Source: an uncultured Actinomycetes bacterium (GTDB lineage: Bacteria > Actinomycetota > Actinomycetes > Nanopelagicales > Nanopelagicaceae). Taken from it: a stretch of 32,085 nt of DNA. Shown one piece after another: positions 24,009-31,506 of this stretch (its first letter is position 1; every line of letters starts with the position of its first letter). Location of the stretch: positions 1 through 32,085 of the forward strand of contig CAIQNN010000021.1 of NCBI GenBank assembly GCA_903873185.1. The letters are read 5' to 3'. The notes below the pieces were generated by a model. That model made no database searches and was not told where the DNA came from. It worked only from the letters and a program-made list of their open reading frames with translations. The translations under genes and the position numbers were made by a program.

Positions 24009-24413
24009 CTAATGAGTCGGAAGTGCTGAAGGCTTTTCGTACTCAAGTACAAAACCAATAATGCTAATTAGTAACGCACCAATCGCAATGAGAGTGAGCC
24101 ACCAACCGATAAGCAGACCTAAGCCGGCGGCACAAGCAGAGAGCGCTACTGGAAGCGGCCACCAAGAGTGCGGTGAATAGAAGCCAAGTTCACCAGCAGA
24201 GTCAGCGATCTCGCCGGCCATGTTGTCTTCCGGCAATATTCCGCCAGAGCGTTTAGTGCTGAACCAAAAATAGAAAGCAATTAGCGCAGCAAGTGCCGAG
24301 CTAAGCGTGACCGCTGTAATTCCTACCGCTTCCCCACCTACCAGCCAATAGATAACTGCCACGATCGCGTAGAAGATCGATAGACCTGCAAAGAGTCGCC
24401 AACCAGCCTTCAT
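24009..24413 (-). CDS. ctaF: Actinobacterial cytochrome c oxidase subunit IV
   Basis: Small membrane subunit found in actinobacterial aa3 oxidases, 134 residues with four predicted membrane segments (about 6-26, 31-51, 87-102, 105-122). The signature GFYSPHSWWPLPVALSA between the second and third segments matches the family's conserved FSPHSWWP stretch. It binds subunits I and II; no cofactor ligands are known. The ATG is two bases after the ctaD stop, consistent with an operon. Confidence 0.93.
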   Translation of the reverse strand: MKAGWRLFAGLSIFYAIVAVIYWLVGGEAVGITAVTLSSALAALIAFYFWFSTKRSGGILPEDNMAGEIADSAGELGFYSPHSWWPLPVALSACAAGLGLLIGWWLTLIAIGALLISIIGFVLEYEKPSALPTH

Positions 24414-24415
24414 TG

Positions 24416-26080
24416 TTAGTGACCTCCATCAGTGTGTGCCATGTGCGGATAATGCAGATCAAAGGCCGGACGCTCGGAACGGATCCGAGGAATTGAAAGG
24501 AAGTTGTGACGAGGTGGTGGACAAGATGTGGCCCATTCGAGTGATGCGCCGTAACCCCATGGATCGTCAACCGTAACCTTTGGCGACTTGCGACTAATCC
24601 AAACATTTATGATGAATGGAATCATCGACATCGCCAACAAGAATGAGCCGATGGTCGAAATGGTATTCATCGTGGTGAAGCCATCCGTTGAAAGATAATC
24701 CGCGTATCGACGCGGCATGCCCTTAATGCCGAGCCAGTGTTGGATCAAGAATGTCAGATGGAAGCCAAAGAAGGTGGTCCAGAAGTGAACTTTACCTAGA
24801 CGCTCGTTCAACATGTGGCCGGTCATCTTTGGCCACCAGAAATAGAAACCAGCAAACATCGCAAAGACTACGGTTCCAAAGAGAACATAATGGAAGTGCG
24901 CAACAACGAAGTAAGAGGCTGACACTGCGAAGTCCATTGGCGGGCTAGCCAAAATAATTCCGGTCAATCCACCAAAGAGGAAGGTGATTAGAAAGCCCAT
25001 AACCCAAAGCATCGGAGTTTCGAAACTGACTGAACCACGCCACATCGTGCCAATCCAGTTAAAGAACTTCACGCCAGTTGGTACTCCGATTAAGAAGGTC
25101 ATAAACGAGAAGAACGGAAGTAGTACCTGACCGCTGGCGAACATGTGGTGAGCCCAAACCGAAACCGAGAGCGCTGCGATGCCAATTGTCGCGGCGATCA
25201 AACCTTTGTAGCCAAAGACTGGCTTGCGACTGAACACTGGAAGAATTTCAGTGGCAATTCCAAAGAATGGCAGCGCCAAGATATAAACCTCAGGGTGGCC
25301 GAAGAACCAGAAAAGATGTTGCCAAAGCATGGCGCCGCCGTTAGCGGGGTCAAAGATATGCGAGCCGAATATTCGATCTGATTCCAACCCTAAGAAGGCT
25401 GCAGCTAGCGGTGGAAAAGCTAAAAGAACCAAGATCGAAGTTAGAAGCACATTCCAGGTAAAGATCGACATGCGGAACATCGTCATTCCTGGGGCGCGCA
25501 TTGTGAAGATCGTCGTAATGAAGTTAACGCCACCAAGAATCGTGCCCAAACCACCTAGCGCTAGCCCAATAACCCAGAGATCGCCACCGATTCCAGGAGA
25601 GTAAGTGGAGTTAGCTAGCGGTGCATAAGCAGTCCAACCAAAGGAAGCAGCGCCGCCTGGGCTCAAGAAACCGCCAAAAGCCATTAAGCCACCGAACAGG
25701 TAGAGCCAATAAGAGAGCATATTTAAACGAGGAAAAGCGACATCCGCAGCGCCGATCTGCAAGGGCATAATGACGTTGGCAAAACCAACAAACAATGGCG
25801 TGGCAAACATCAACAACATAATGGTTCCGTGCATCGTGAAAATTTGGTTGTACTGCTCGGTGCTTACAAATTGCAAGCCAGGGCGCGCAAGTTCGGCGCG
25901 CAAAATGAGCGCCAGAATTCCGGCAACTAAGAACCAAACGAAAGAGGTTATCAAATAGAGGTATCCGATAGTTTTGTGGTCCGTTGAGGTAATCCACTTA
26001 ACGAATAACTTACCTTTGCTTGTAGGCGGTGTGGACCTGACTACTTCAGATGTGGTTGATCGCTCTGCATATGTAGTCAT
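24416..26080 (-). CDS. ctaD: Cytochrome c oxidase subunit I (aa3 type)
   Basis: Catalytic haem-copper subunit, 554 residues with twelve membrane segments. The low-spin haem a ligands are His84 (TMHGTIM) and His397; CuB ligands are His262 (GHPEVY), His311 and His312; the high-spin haem ligand is His395 (AHFHYVLFG). Tyr266 is the residue cross-linked to His262, and Glu264 marks the A1-type proton path. It reduces O2 to water, taking electrons from CuA of subunit II. The ATG lies two bases after the ctaC stop and two bases separate it from ctaF, giving a tight ctaC-ctaD-ctaF operon. Confidence 0.98.
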   Translation of the reverse strand: MTTYAERSTTSEVVRSTPPTSKGKLFVKWITSTDHKTIGYLYLITSFVWFLVAGILALILRAELARPGLQFVSTEQYNQIFTMHGTIMLLMFATPLFVGFANVIMPLQIGAADVAFPRLNMLSYWLYLFGGLMAFGGFLSPGGAASFGWTAYAPLANSTYSPGIGGDLWVIGLALGGLGTILGGVNFITTIFTMRAPGMTMFRMSIFTWNVLLTSILVLLAFPPLAAAFLGLESDRIFGSHIFDPANGGAMLWQHLFWFFGHPEVYILALPFFGIATEILPVFSRKPVFGYKGLIAATIGIAALSVSVWAHHMFASGQVLLPFFSFMTFLIGVPTGVKFFNWIGTMWRGSVSFETPMLWVMGFLITFLFGGLTGIILASPPMDFAVSASYFVVAHFHYVLFGTVVFAMFAGFYFWWPKMTGHMLNERLGKVHFWTTFFGFHLTFLIQHWLGIKGMPRRYADYLSTDGFTTMNTISTIGSFLLAMSMIPFIINVWISRKSPKVTVDDPWGYGASLEWATSCPPPRHNFLSIPRIRSERPAFDLHYPHMAHTDGGH

Positions 26081-26082
26081 CG

Positions 26083-26835
26083 TTATGCCGCCTTAAGGGT
26101 GTTCAGATAATCCTGGTACTGGGCTGGGGTTACAACTTTTACCGTGAAGAGCATTTGAGAGTGGTTTCGGCCGCACAAGATGTTGCATCGACCCGGGTAC
26201 TCGCCCAATTTATTGGCAGAAAATTCGAGATGGTTTTCAACGCCAGGTAGCGCTTCCATTTGAATCATAAAAGCCGGAATCCAGAAACCGTGAACGACAT
26301 CGTTGGCATTGAGGGTGAAGCGGACTCGCTCCCCTTGCGGCAATACAAGTACTGGGGGCTTCGCCGGAGTTCCGGTAATTGTCGCGGCAGGTGAAGTGCC
26401 AGCATCATCGTAAGTGAATTGCCAAGACCACTGAATCGCATTGACATGGATACTGTGTTTGGCTTGTGCCAGCGGAGTTACTTTCGTGATTCGAGATTCA
26501 TCGCGAGCGGTGTAAGCAAAGAGCACTGCAACGATAATGAATGGAATGATCGTGTAAGCAACTTCAGTTGGAACGTTGTAACGAGTCTGCTTTGGAAACT
26601 CATCGTTCTTTCTGCGATGGAAAATCGCTGGCCATAAGATCAAGACCAACGTAATTAATCCGACTACGCCGGCAGTAATCCAAGCTCCTTGCCATAAGGT
26701 CAAGCTCGTATCGTTTACGCTCGAAAGACCCTTTTTAAACCCCAAGCCAGGCAGGCTAGAGGTGGAACAAGAGCTCAGCGCAAGAACGGCTACGGCGGCC
26801 AAAAAGGCAAACGACAATCCCCGTTTAAAATGCAT
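26083..26835 (-). CDS. ctaC: Cytochrome c oxidase subunit II (lipoprotein)
   Basis: CuA-bearing subunit. From the ATG at 26835 the 250-residue precursor has a lipoprotein signal with lipobox LSSC (Cys23), two membrane segments (about 51-70, 92-109), and a cupredoxin domain whose CuA ligands are His182, Cys217, Cys221, His225 and Met228 ([12 protein letters not shown]). The position usually held by Glu between the cysteines is Ile219; that residue normally contributes through its backbone. I prefer this ATG to the GTG eight codons upstream because MHFKRG gives a proper signal peptide and a TATCCT hexamer ends six bases before it. Confidence 0.96.
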   Translation of the reverse strand: MHFKRGLSFAFLAAVAVLALSSCSTSSLPGLGFKKGLSSVNDTSLTLWQGAWITAGVVGLITLVLILWPAIFHRRKNDEFPKQTRYNVPTEVAYTIIPFIIVAVLFAYTARDESRITKVTPLAQAKHSIHVNAIQWSWQFTYDDAGTSPAATITGTPAKPPVLVLPQGERVRFTLNANDVVHGFWIPAFMIQMEALPGVENHLEFSANKLGEYPGRCNILCGRNHSQMLFTVKVVTPAQYQDYLNTLKAA

Positions 26836-26841
26836 GGGTGA

Positions 26842-26847
26842 AGGATA
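26842..26847 (-). promoter_or_regulatory. Putative -10 element of the ctaC-ctaD-ctaF operon
   Basis: TATCCT on the minus strand, then six bases (tcaccc) and the ATG at 26835. Predicts a leaderless transcript and lies in the short divergent spacer with the desulfurase-like gene. Confidence 0.5.
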
Positions 26848-26881
26848 CTTGCCACGCACTGATTCCCTCTCAACGACGGAG

Positions 26882-26887
26882 TAGCGT
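26882..26887 (+). promoter_or_regulatory. Putative -10 element of the desulfurase-like gene
   Basis: TAGCGT, seven bases before the GTG at 26895. The spacing fits the leaderless pattern seen elsewhere here within one base. Confidence 0.35.
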
Positions 26888-26894
26888 TCCCTCC

Positions 26895-27968
26895 GTGGTT
26901 CCCATCACAGCTAACTTTCAGCGCGAGCGCCCTTTGCACCCCGAAGCGGCCGCCCTTTTGGAGCGCATTTTTGAGCGCGGCTGGGCCGATCCGGCAAAAC
27001 TGCACCTGGAATCTAGGCGTGCCGCAATTTTGCTCCAGGAGGCCAAGGAATCACTCGCCGGCCATTTGGGCCTCACCCCCGATGAGCTCTATTTTCTGGG
27101 CGAACCGGCCTTGGGCTTTCATTTAGGGATTACCGGGCTGCTCTCCCCGGAGAGCACTTTGATCTATTCAGGTATCGACCGCCAAGAGGTCATGGCAGTT
27201 GCCGCCTCCCATGAGCAAGCTGGCGGCCACAGTCAGAAGCTGCGCGTTGGGCTTTTGGGCGAAGTTGAAGCCTTCCAGAGCGCTCCAACTGATGTTCTGG
27301 CCTGGCAGTTGGCCAATGGCGAGACCGGAATTTTGCGAACTCAATTCCCGCGCGGGCAATACGGTCAGATTTTCTGCGATGCCACCTCATCGGGAGCGCT
27401 AGTTGCCCTGCCCGAAGGCTGGAAGAGCGCCCTTTGGGAGGCCACGGCCTGGGGCGGACCCGCAGGAATTGGGATCTTTGGTTTAGCCGAGAACGCGATC
27501 TGGCGAAACCCAATCCCCCATTTAGATGGGCGCCGAGTTCCAGGCGGCTTCTCGCTACCGCTGGCGTTAGCAAGTTCAGTGGCTCTCGACCACCATATGG
27601 CCGAAATTTCAACGGCGGCAAAAAAGCTTCAAGGGATAAATCAAGAGATCCGAAACTTCGTCGCAACCGAAATTGGGGAATGTGACATTGCCGGAACTCT
27701 CTCCAACACCAATCCAGAAATACTTTCGCTTTCATTTCTCTATATCGATGCCGAGCGATTACTGACAGAGCTAGATGCCGCTGGGTTCGCGGTCGATTCG
27801 GGCTCTGCTTGTTCCTCAATGAATTTAACCCCAAGTCATGTCTTGGCCGAGATGGGATTGCTAACTGGCGGCAACATTAGATTGCGACTCAACGCCGATA
27901 TTGAACCAACTGCAATCGCAGAATTCCTAAAAACCTTACAAGTAAAAGTTGCGGCGCTTCGAAGTTGA
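26895..27968 (+). CDS. Cysteine-desulfurase homologue lacking the PLP lysine
   Basis: The 357-residue protein has the NifS/IscS fold order: an N-terminal PLHPEA, GETG, DATSSG with Asp162, WGGPAGIGIF, and a C-terminal SGSACSS (Cys306) - TPSHVLAEMGL - NIRLRL block. The Cys306 loop that carries the persulfide is intact. The PLP site is not: the SxHK tetrad before the GGP motif reads EATA (Ala185 at the lysine position), the stacking His region reads GIDRQ, the GT phosphate site reads EP, and the Gln after the PLP-binding Asp is Ser165. A normal desulfurase reaction is therefore unlikely (inference). The next gene is TusA-like and overlaps or abuts it; related actinobacteria often have the two fused. 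The GTG start is chosen to exclude a 19-codon extension that overlaps ctaC promoter sequence. Confidence 0.75.
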   Translation: MVPITANFQRERPLHPEAAALLERIFERGWADPAKLHLESRRAAILLQEAKESLAGHLGLTPDELYFLGEPALGFHLGITGLLSPESTLIYSGIDRQEVMAVAASHEQAGGHSQKLRVGLLGEVEAFQSAPTDVLAWQLANGETGILRTQFPRGQYGQIFCDATSSGALVALPEGWKSALWEATAWGGPAGIGIFGLAENAIWRNPIPHLDGRRVPGGFSLPLALASSVALDHHMAEISTAAKKLQGINQEIRNFVATEIGECDIAGTLSNTNPEILSLSFLYIDAERLLTELDAAGFAVDSGSACSSMNLTPSHVLAEMGLLTGGNIRLRLNADIEPTAIAEFLKTLQVKVAALRS

Positions 27969-27970
27969 CG

Positions 27971-28186
27971 ATGGACCCAAAGTTAATTGACGCGCGTGGA
28001 AAGCGATGTCCACTGCCAATTATTGAAACGGCCAGAGAAGTCGCAAAGATGGAACTTGGACAAACTATTGAATTGCTAAGTGATGACCCAGCGACTCAGA
28101 ACGATTTAGCAGCATGGGCCAGAATGACCGGAAATCAAAGTGAATTAGTAGAAGTGCAGCGCTTTAAAATAACAAAACTGACCTAG
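27971..28186 (+). CDS. TusA/SirA-family sulfur carrier
   Basis: A 71-residue protein of the TusA family: LIDARGKRCPLPIIETAREV with the sulfur-accepting Cys13 in the CPLP motif, then SDDPATQNDLAAWARMTG. TusA proteins receive persulfide sulfur from a cysteine desulfurase and pass it on, for example to tRNA thiolation or cofactor synthesis. I use the ATG two bases after the desulfurase-like stop; a TTG two codons earlier would overlap that stop as TTGA. The pairing matches the cysteine desulfurase/TusA fusion proteins of other actinobacteria. Its stop lies three bases inside the convergent adenosine kinase end. Confidence 0.9.
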   Translation: MDPKLIDARGKRCPLPIIETAREVAKMELGQTIELLSDDPATQNDLAAWARMTGNQSELVEVQRFKITKLT

Positions 28187-29172
28187 CCCACCATTCGAGG
28201 TTGAATCTTTCCTTCGATATCAGCGCGCGCCTCGCTCCCGTATGCAGCTTCAAATCGACTCATGAACTCTTGCTCGTCAAAGCGATACTCCTGAGTGCCT
28301 TTGGTCTCCAAGCAGTAAGTAGCCAGCATCGAACCAAGTTGCGCACAGCGTTCGTGGTTAAATCCCCATGAAAGCCCAGCAATAAACCCAGATCGAAAAT
28401 TATCTCCGATACCAGTCGGATCTACCTTCGCCTTTTCTTGGGCCACATCCACATGGATTGTCGGCTGACCGTGCTCTTCTACTCGCACTCCGTTTGACCC
28501 TAAGGTAATTACTCGCACTTCAACGCGACTGAATAGTTCTTCATCACTCCAGCCAGTCTTTTGCAGCGCCAAAGCAAGTTCATACTCATTTAGAAAGAGG
28601 TACTTGGCGCCTTGAATCAACAACCGAATCTCTTCTCCGCTCATTCGTGCTAACTGCTGTGATGGATCCGCAGCAAAGGGAATATCCATTGTTCGAGCAG
28701 TTTCGGAATGGCGCACCATGGCTTCTGGGTCATCCGGCGAAATTACCAGTAGGTCAAACTTGCCAACTTTATCTACGATCGGTCCTAGTTCAATCAATCG
28801 TGCCTCGCTCATTGCTCCTGGGAAAAAGGAAGCGATCTGATTTAAATCATCATCAGTAGTAACCATAAATGTGGCGGTAAATAGCGCTTGCGAAATCAAA
28901 ACATGCGAAGTATCAACACCGTGACGACTTAACCACGCATCGTAATCGGCCCAATCTTTCCCGACGGCCGCAATTAAAATTGGGTGAAGACCCAAAGCCG
29001 CCATTCCGAAAGCAATATTTGCACCGCACCCACCACGGCGAATATCGAGGCTGTCTACTAGGAATGAAAGCGAAACTTTTGCTAACGATCCTTCGACTAG
29101 CGAATCGGTGAACTTCCCCGTGTAGGTCATCAAATGATCGCGACCCACCGAACCTGCCACTGCAATCTTCAT
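28183..29172 (-). CDS. adoK: Adenosine kinase, PfkB family (AdoK/CbhK type)
   Basis: Ribokinase-fold sugar kinase of 329 residues. The sequence follows mycobacterial Rv2202c, shown to be an adenosine kinase, through most of its length: AVAGSVGRDHLM at the start, KVSLSFLVDSL, RGGCGANIAFG, the FFPGAMSEA segment, AADPSQQLARMSGEEIR, and the catalytic anion-hole DPTGIGDNF (about 250-258), whose second Asp is the general base. The expected reaction is ATP-dependent phosphorylation of adenosine to AMP (purine salvage); other nucleoside or sugar substrates are possible. A GATAAT hexamer ends six bases before the ATG. It lies downstream of a strong terminator hairpin that ends the HesB-family transcript, so it is a separate unit. 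Confidence 0.92.
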   Translation of the reverse strand: MKIAVAGSVGRDHLMTYTGKFTDSLVEGSLAKVSLSFLVDSLDIRRGGCGANIAFGMAALGLHPILIAAVGKDWADYDAWLSRHGVDTSHVLISQALFTATFMVTTDDDLNQIASFFPGAMSEARLIELGPIVDKVGKFDLLVISPDDPEAMVRHSETARTMDIPFAADPSQQLARMSGEEIRLLIQGAKYLFLNEYELALALQKTGWSDEELFSRVEVRVITLGSNGVRVEEHGQPTIHVDVAQEKAKVDPTGIGDNFRSGFIAGLSWGFNHERCAQLGSMLATYCLETKGTQEYRFDEQEFMSRFEAAYGSEARADIEGKIQPRMVG

Positions 29173-29178
29173 GGGTGC

Positions 29179-29184
29179 ATTATC
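29179..29184 (-). promoter_or_regulatory. Putative -10 element of adoK
   Basis: GATAAT on the minus strand, then six bases (gcaccc) and the ATG at 29172, predicting a leaderless mRNA. Confidence 0.5.
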
Positions 29185-29195
29185 GCGTTAGTAAA

Positions 29196-29229
29196 TGGCA
29201 ATGGGCGAGCTTTCGCTCGCCCATTGCCA
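29196..29229 (-). terminator. Strong hairpin terminator after the HesB/IscA gene
   Basis: A perfect 15-bp stem closes a four-base loop. On the minus strand the loop is GAAA closed by C-G, a stable GNRA tetraloop, which points to the minus strand as the functional one. The bases after the stem (ATTTACT) form only a weak T-rich tail. It lies 14 bases after the HesB-family stop and 11 bases before the adoK -10 element. Confidence 0.75.
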
Positions 29230-29243
29230 ATCAAACTTAAGTT

Positions 29244-29606
29244 TTAGTTGAAAGAGTCTCCGCAGGCACAGGATCCCTGAGCATTTGGATTGTCGATCGT
29301 GAAGCCTTGCTTTTCAATGGTGTCTACGAAATCGATCGATGCGCCCATCAAATACGGAGTGCTCATCTTGTCTGTAACAACCTTTACTGACCCGAAGGTG
29401 GTAACGGTGTCGCCATCAAGGGAGCGATCATCAAAGTAAAGTTGGTAGCGAAGTCCGGAGCAACCGCCTGGCTGAACCGCAACGCGCAGGGCTAAATCAT
29501 CGCGACCCTCTTGTGCCAAAAGTGCGCCTACCTTTACGGCAGCAACATCGGAAAGCAGAATCCCGGCAGTTTGAATCGTGACTTCTGTCGTGGTCTCAGT
29601 GCTCAT
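29244..29606 (-). CDS. HesB/IscA-family iron-sulfur assembly protein
   Basis: A-type Fe-S carrier of 120 residues (ErpA/IscA group). The three conserved cysteines are Cys49 (PGGCSG) and Cys113 and Cys115 (GSCACGDSF); the central YQLYFDD and IDFVDT segments are typical. It delivers Fe-S clusters to apoproteins; the nearby NadA and Rieske proteins are possible clients, though this is speculative. GGAGAG lies four bases before the ATG, so unlike many neighbours this gene has a conventional ribosome site. It is a single-gene transcript ended by the hairpin at 29196-29229 and diverges from nadA; the 165-base spacer holds both promoters and no other feature I can identify. Confidence 0.94.
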   Translation of the reverse strand: MSTETTTEVTIQTAGILLSDVAAVKVGALLAQEGRDDLALRVAVQPGGCSGLRYQLYFDDRSLDGDTVTTFGSVKVVTDKMSTPYLMGASIDFVDTIEKQGFTIDNPNAQGSCACGDSFN

Positions 29607-29759
29607 TTATCTCTCCATTTTTCGCTTAAATGCCCTTGGCTGCGCGGGCCTATTCGAACCGCGGGTACAAAGGTTACCTGCTTGAAGAACCATTTGCCCC
29701 GCAAAAACATTCCCGAGGCTCAGGGCGGTCAATAATTGGCGAGGGGCGGTAATTGGGTA

Positions 29760-29765
29760 GAGAAT
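29760..29765 (+). promoter_or_regulatory. Putative -10 element of nadA
   Basis: GAGAAT ends six bases before the ATG at 29772. It keeps the A at position 2 and the T at position 6 but has G first, so it is a weaker match to the leaderless pattern. Confidence 0.35.
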
Positions 29766-29771
29766 GTCGGA

Positions 29772-30914
29772 ATGTCCTTATCTGAGCTGCTACTGCTAGG
29801 CCAAGGCCGAGATCTGGCCAGTGAACGTGGGGTTTCCTGCGATGGCGAGCTTCCACCCGCCAGTGATCCGACTTTGGTCGCTCGAGCACAGGCTGCCAGG
29901 GCCGCGCTTGGTGACCGAGCGATGATTTTGGGTCATCATTACCAGCGCGATGAAGTAATCGCCTTTGCCGATGTCACTGGCGACTCCTTCAAATTGGCGC
30001 AAACTGCCGCCGCCACCCCTGATGCCGAATTCATCTTTTTCTGCGGCGTGCATTTCATGGCCGAAAGTGCCGACATCCTTACTACGCCAACCCAAAAGGT
30101 GATTTTGCCCGACCTCTCAGCTGGTTGCTCAATGGCAGATATGGCTAATTCCAACCAAGTCAATGAGGCTTGGCTTGCCCTCACAAAATTGGGTGTGGCC
30201 GCGAAGACCATTCCAATCACCTACATGAATTCAACGGCAGCTATCAAAGCCTTCACTGGGCGAAATGGCGGCGCAGTATGCACTTCATCCAATGCAGAGC
30301 GGGCCATGAAATGGGCCTTTGAACAAGGCGAGAAAATATTTTTTCTTCCTGATCAACATTTGGGAAGAAATACTGCAGTTCTCAAGCTCGGTCTCGCTTT
30401 GGAAGATTGCGTTATCTGGAACCCATGGAAACCAAATGGCGGCTTAACTGATGAAGCAATCATCAAAGCAAAAGTCATTCTTTGGCGTGGGCATTGTTCA
30501 GTTCATGGCAGATTTTCGGTAGCTAATGTTGCAGCGAGCCGAACGGCAATTCCCAACGTTTCAATTTTGGTTCATCCTGAGTGCCAGCATGATGTGGTTT
30601 CCCAAGCAGATGTGGTTGGCAGTACCGAGATGATAATCAAGACTATTGAAGGGGCACCGTCTGGTTCAGCGTGGGCAATCGGTACGGAATTGAATTTAGT
30701 CCAGCGCCTGGCCAATGCTCACCCGGATAAGCAGATCCACTTTCTCGATAAAACCGTCTGCTACTGCTCAACCATGAACCGAATTGACCTCCCCCACCTG
30801 GTTTGGGCGATGGAATCGCTGGTCAATGGCCGGTTGGTCAACCAAATCAGCGTTGCGGCGGAGACGGCCAAATACGCCAAAGTTGCGCTGGAAAGAATGC
30901 TGGCTCTACCTTAA
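29772..30914 (+). CDS. nadA: Quinolinate synthase
   Basis: Condenses iminoaspartate with dihydroxyacetone phosphate to give quinolinate for NAD synthesis, using a [4Fe-4S] cluster. The 380-residue protein has LGHHYQRDEV, FCGVHFMAESADI, AVCTSSNA and HPECQHDV; the expected cluster ligands are Cys91, Cys170 and Cys271. Other blocks are LPDQHLGRN, WRGHCSVHGRF and CSTMNRIDL. The length matches the longer actinobacterial NadA. I use the ATG at 29772; a TTG 12 codons upstream is less likely. No nadB or nadC is adjacent in the window. The DUF3043-type gene follows after four bases. Confidence 0.97.
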   Translation: MSLSELLLLGQGRDLASERGVSCDGELPPASDPTLVARAQAARAALGDRAMILGHHYQRDEVIAFADVTGDSFKLAQTAAATPDAEFIFFCGVHFMAESADILTTPTQKVILPDLSAGCSMADMANSNQVNEAWLALTKLGVAAKTIPITYMNSTAAIKAFTGRNGGAVCTSSNAERAMKWAFEQGEKIFFLPDQHLGRNTAVLKLGLALEDCVIWNPWKPNGGLTDEAIIKAKVILWRGHCSVHGRFSVANVAASRTAIPNVSILVHPECQHDVVSQADVVGSTEMIIKTIEGAPSGSAWAIGTELNLVQRLANAHPDKQIHFLDKTVCYCSTMNRIDLPHLVWAMESLVNGRLVNQISVAAETAKYAKVALERMLALP

Positions 30915-30918
30915 CTAC

Positions 30919-31470
30919 ATGAGCGAAGAGAAGAAGATCGAAGCGTCCGAGGAATCCAAGGGAAAAGGCCACGCCACCCCGAAGCGCAAAGAAGCTGAAG
31001 CTCGCCGCAAGGTGAACTCATTAGCTCCTGCCACAAGCAAAGCTGCAAAAGCCAAAGATCGCGAAGCCGCAATGGCGCGCCGCAAGGAAGTTCGTGCCGC
31101 CTATATGCGGGGGGATGAAACCGCGCTTCCGGTTCGTGACCGTGGACCAGTACGCAAATTTATTCGAAACTATGTCGATTCCCGTCGCTCGATCGGTGAA
31201 TATTTCTTGCCGGTGATTGTCATTGTTCTGGTGCTAACCGTGATCCCAAATCGCTACATTCAATTGCTTGCGATTTTGTTCATGTATTCCGCGATGCTCT
31301 ACTCATTGCTCTCCGGCTTCTTCTTCACTCGTCGGATCCGCAAGGAAGTTAGCAAGCGCTTTCCCAATGAGCCATTGAAGGGGTTGGGAATGTACGGCTG
31401 GTTAAGATCAACTCAAATGCGCCGCATGCGTGCGCCTTCGCCTCAAGTTAAGCGCGGCGAGAGCTTCTAA
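30919..31470 (+). CDS. DUF3043-type membrane protein
   Basis: A 183-residue actinobacterial protein of unknown function. The N-terminal third (1-60) is rich in Lys, Arg, Glu and Ala, predicted disordered or helical. A conserved-looking YMRGDETALPVRDRGPVRKF (62-81) and NYVDSRRSIGEYFLP lead into two membrane segments (about 97-110 and 114-136), followed by a basic tail with KRFPNEPLKGLGMYG. The pattern matches DUF3043. The ATG lies four bases after the nadA stop, so they are co-transcribed; an upstream frame overlapping nadA is not used. Confidence 0.85.
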   Translation: MSEEKKIEASEESKGKGHATPKRKEAEARRKVNSLAPATSKAAKAKDREAAMARRKEVRAAYMRGDETALPVRDRGPVRKFIRNYVDSRRSIGEYFLPVIVIVLVLTVIPNRYIQLLAILFMYSAMLYSLLSGFFFTRRIRKEVSKRFPNEPLKGLGMYGWLRSTQMRRMRAPSPQVKRGESF

Positions 31471-31482
31471 CTTCTCGAAGTA

Positions 31483-31506
31483 CCTCGCGCTTTATTAGGC
31501 GCGAGG
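31483..31506. terminator. Hairpin between convergent genes
   Basis: CCTCGCGC and GCGCGAGG form a perfect 8-bp stem around TTTATTAG. It lies 12 bases after the DUF3043-type stop and contains the aldo/keto reductase stop codon in its loop. No T run on either strand, so a bidirectional but imperfect terminator is suggested. Confidence 0.5.

Noticed and set aside
26838-26894. 19-codon N-terminal extension of the desulfurase-like gene from a GTG at 26838
   Set aside because: It would run back to within two bases of the ctaC start codon and through its promoter; the added residues match no desulfurase start, and a -10-like TAGCGT lies before the later GTG.
27190-27834. 214-codon minus-strand open frame opposite the desulfurase-like gene
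   Set aside because: Arg/Pro/Leu-rich composition with no recognisable motif, antisense to a clearly conserved coding frame.
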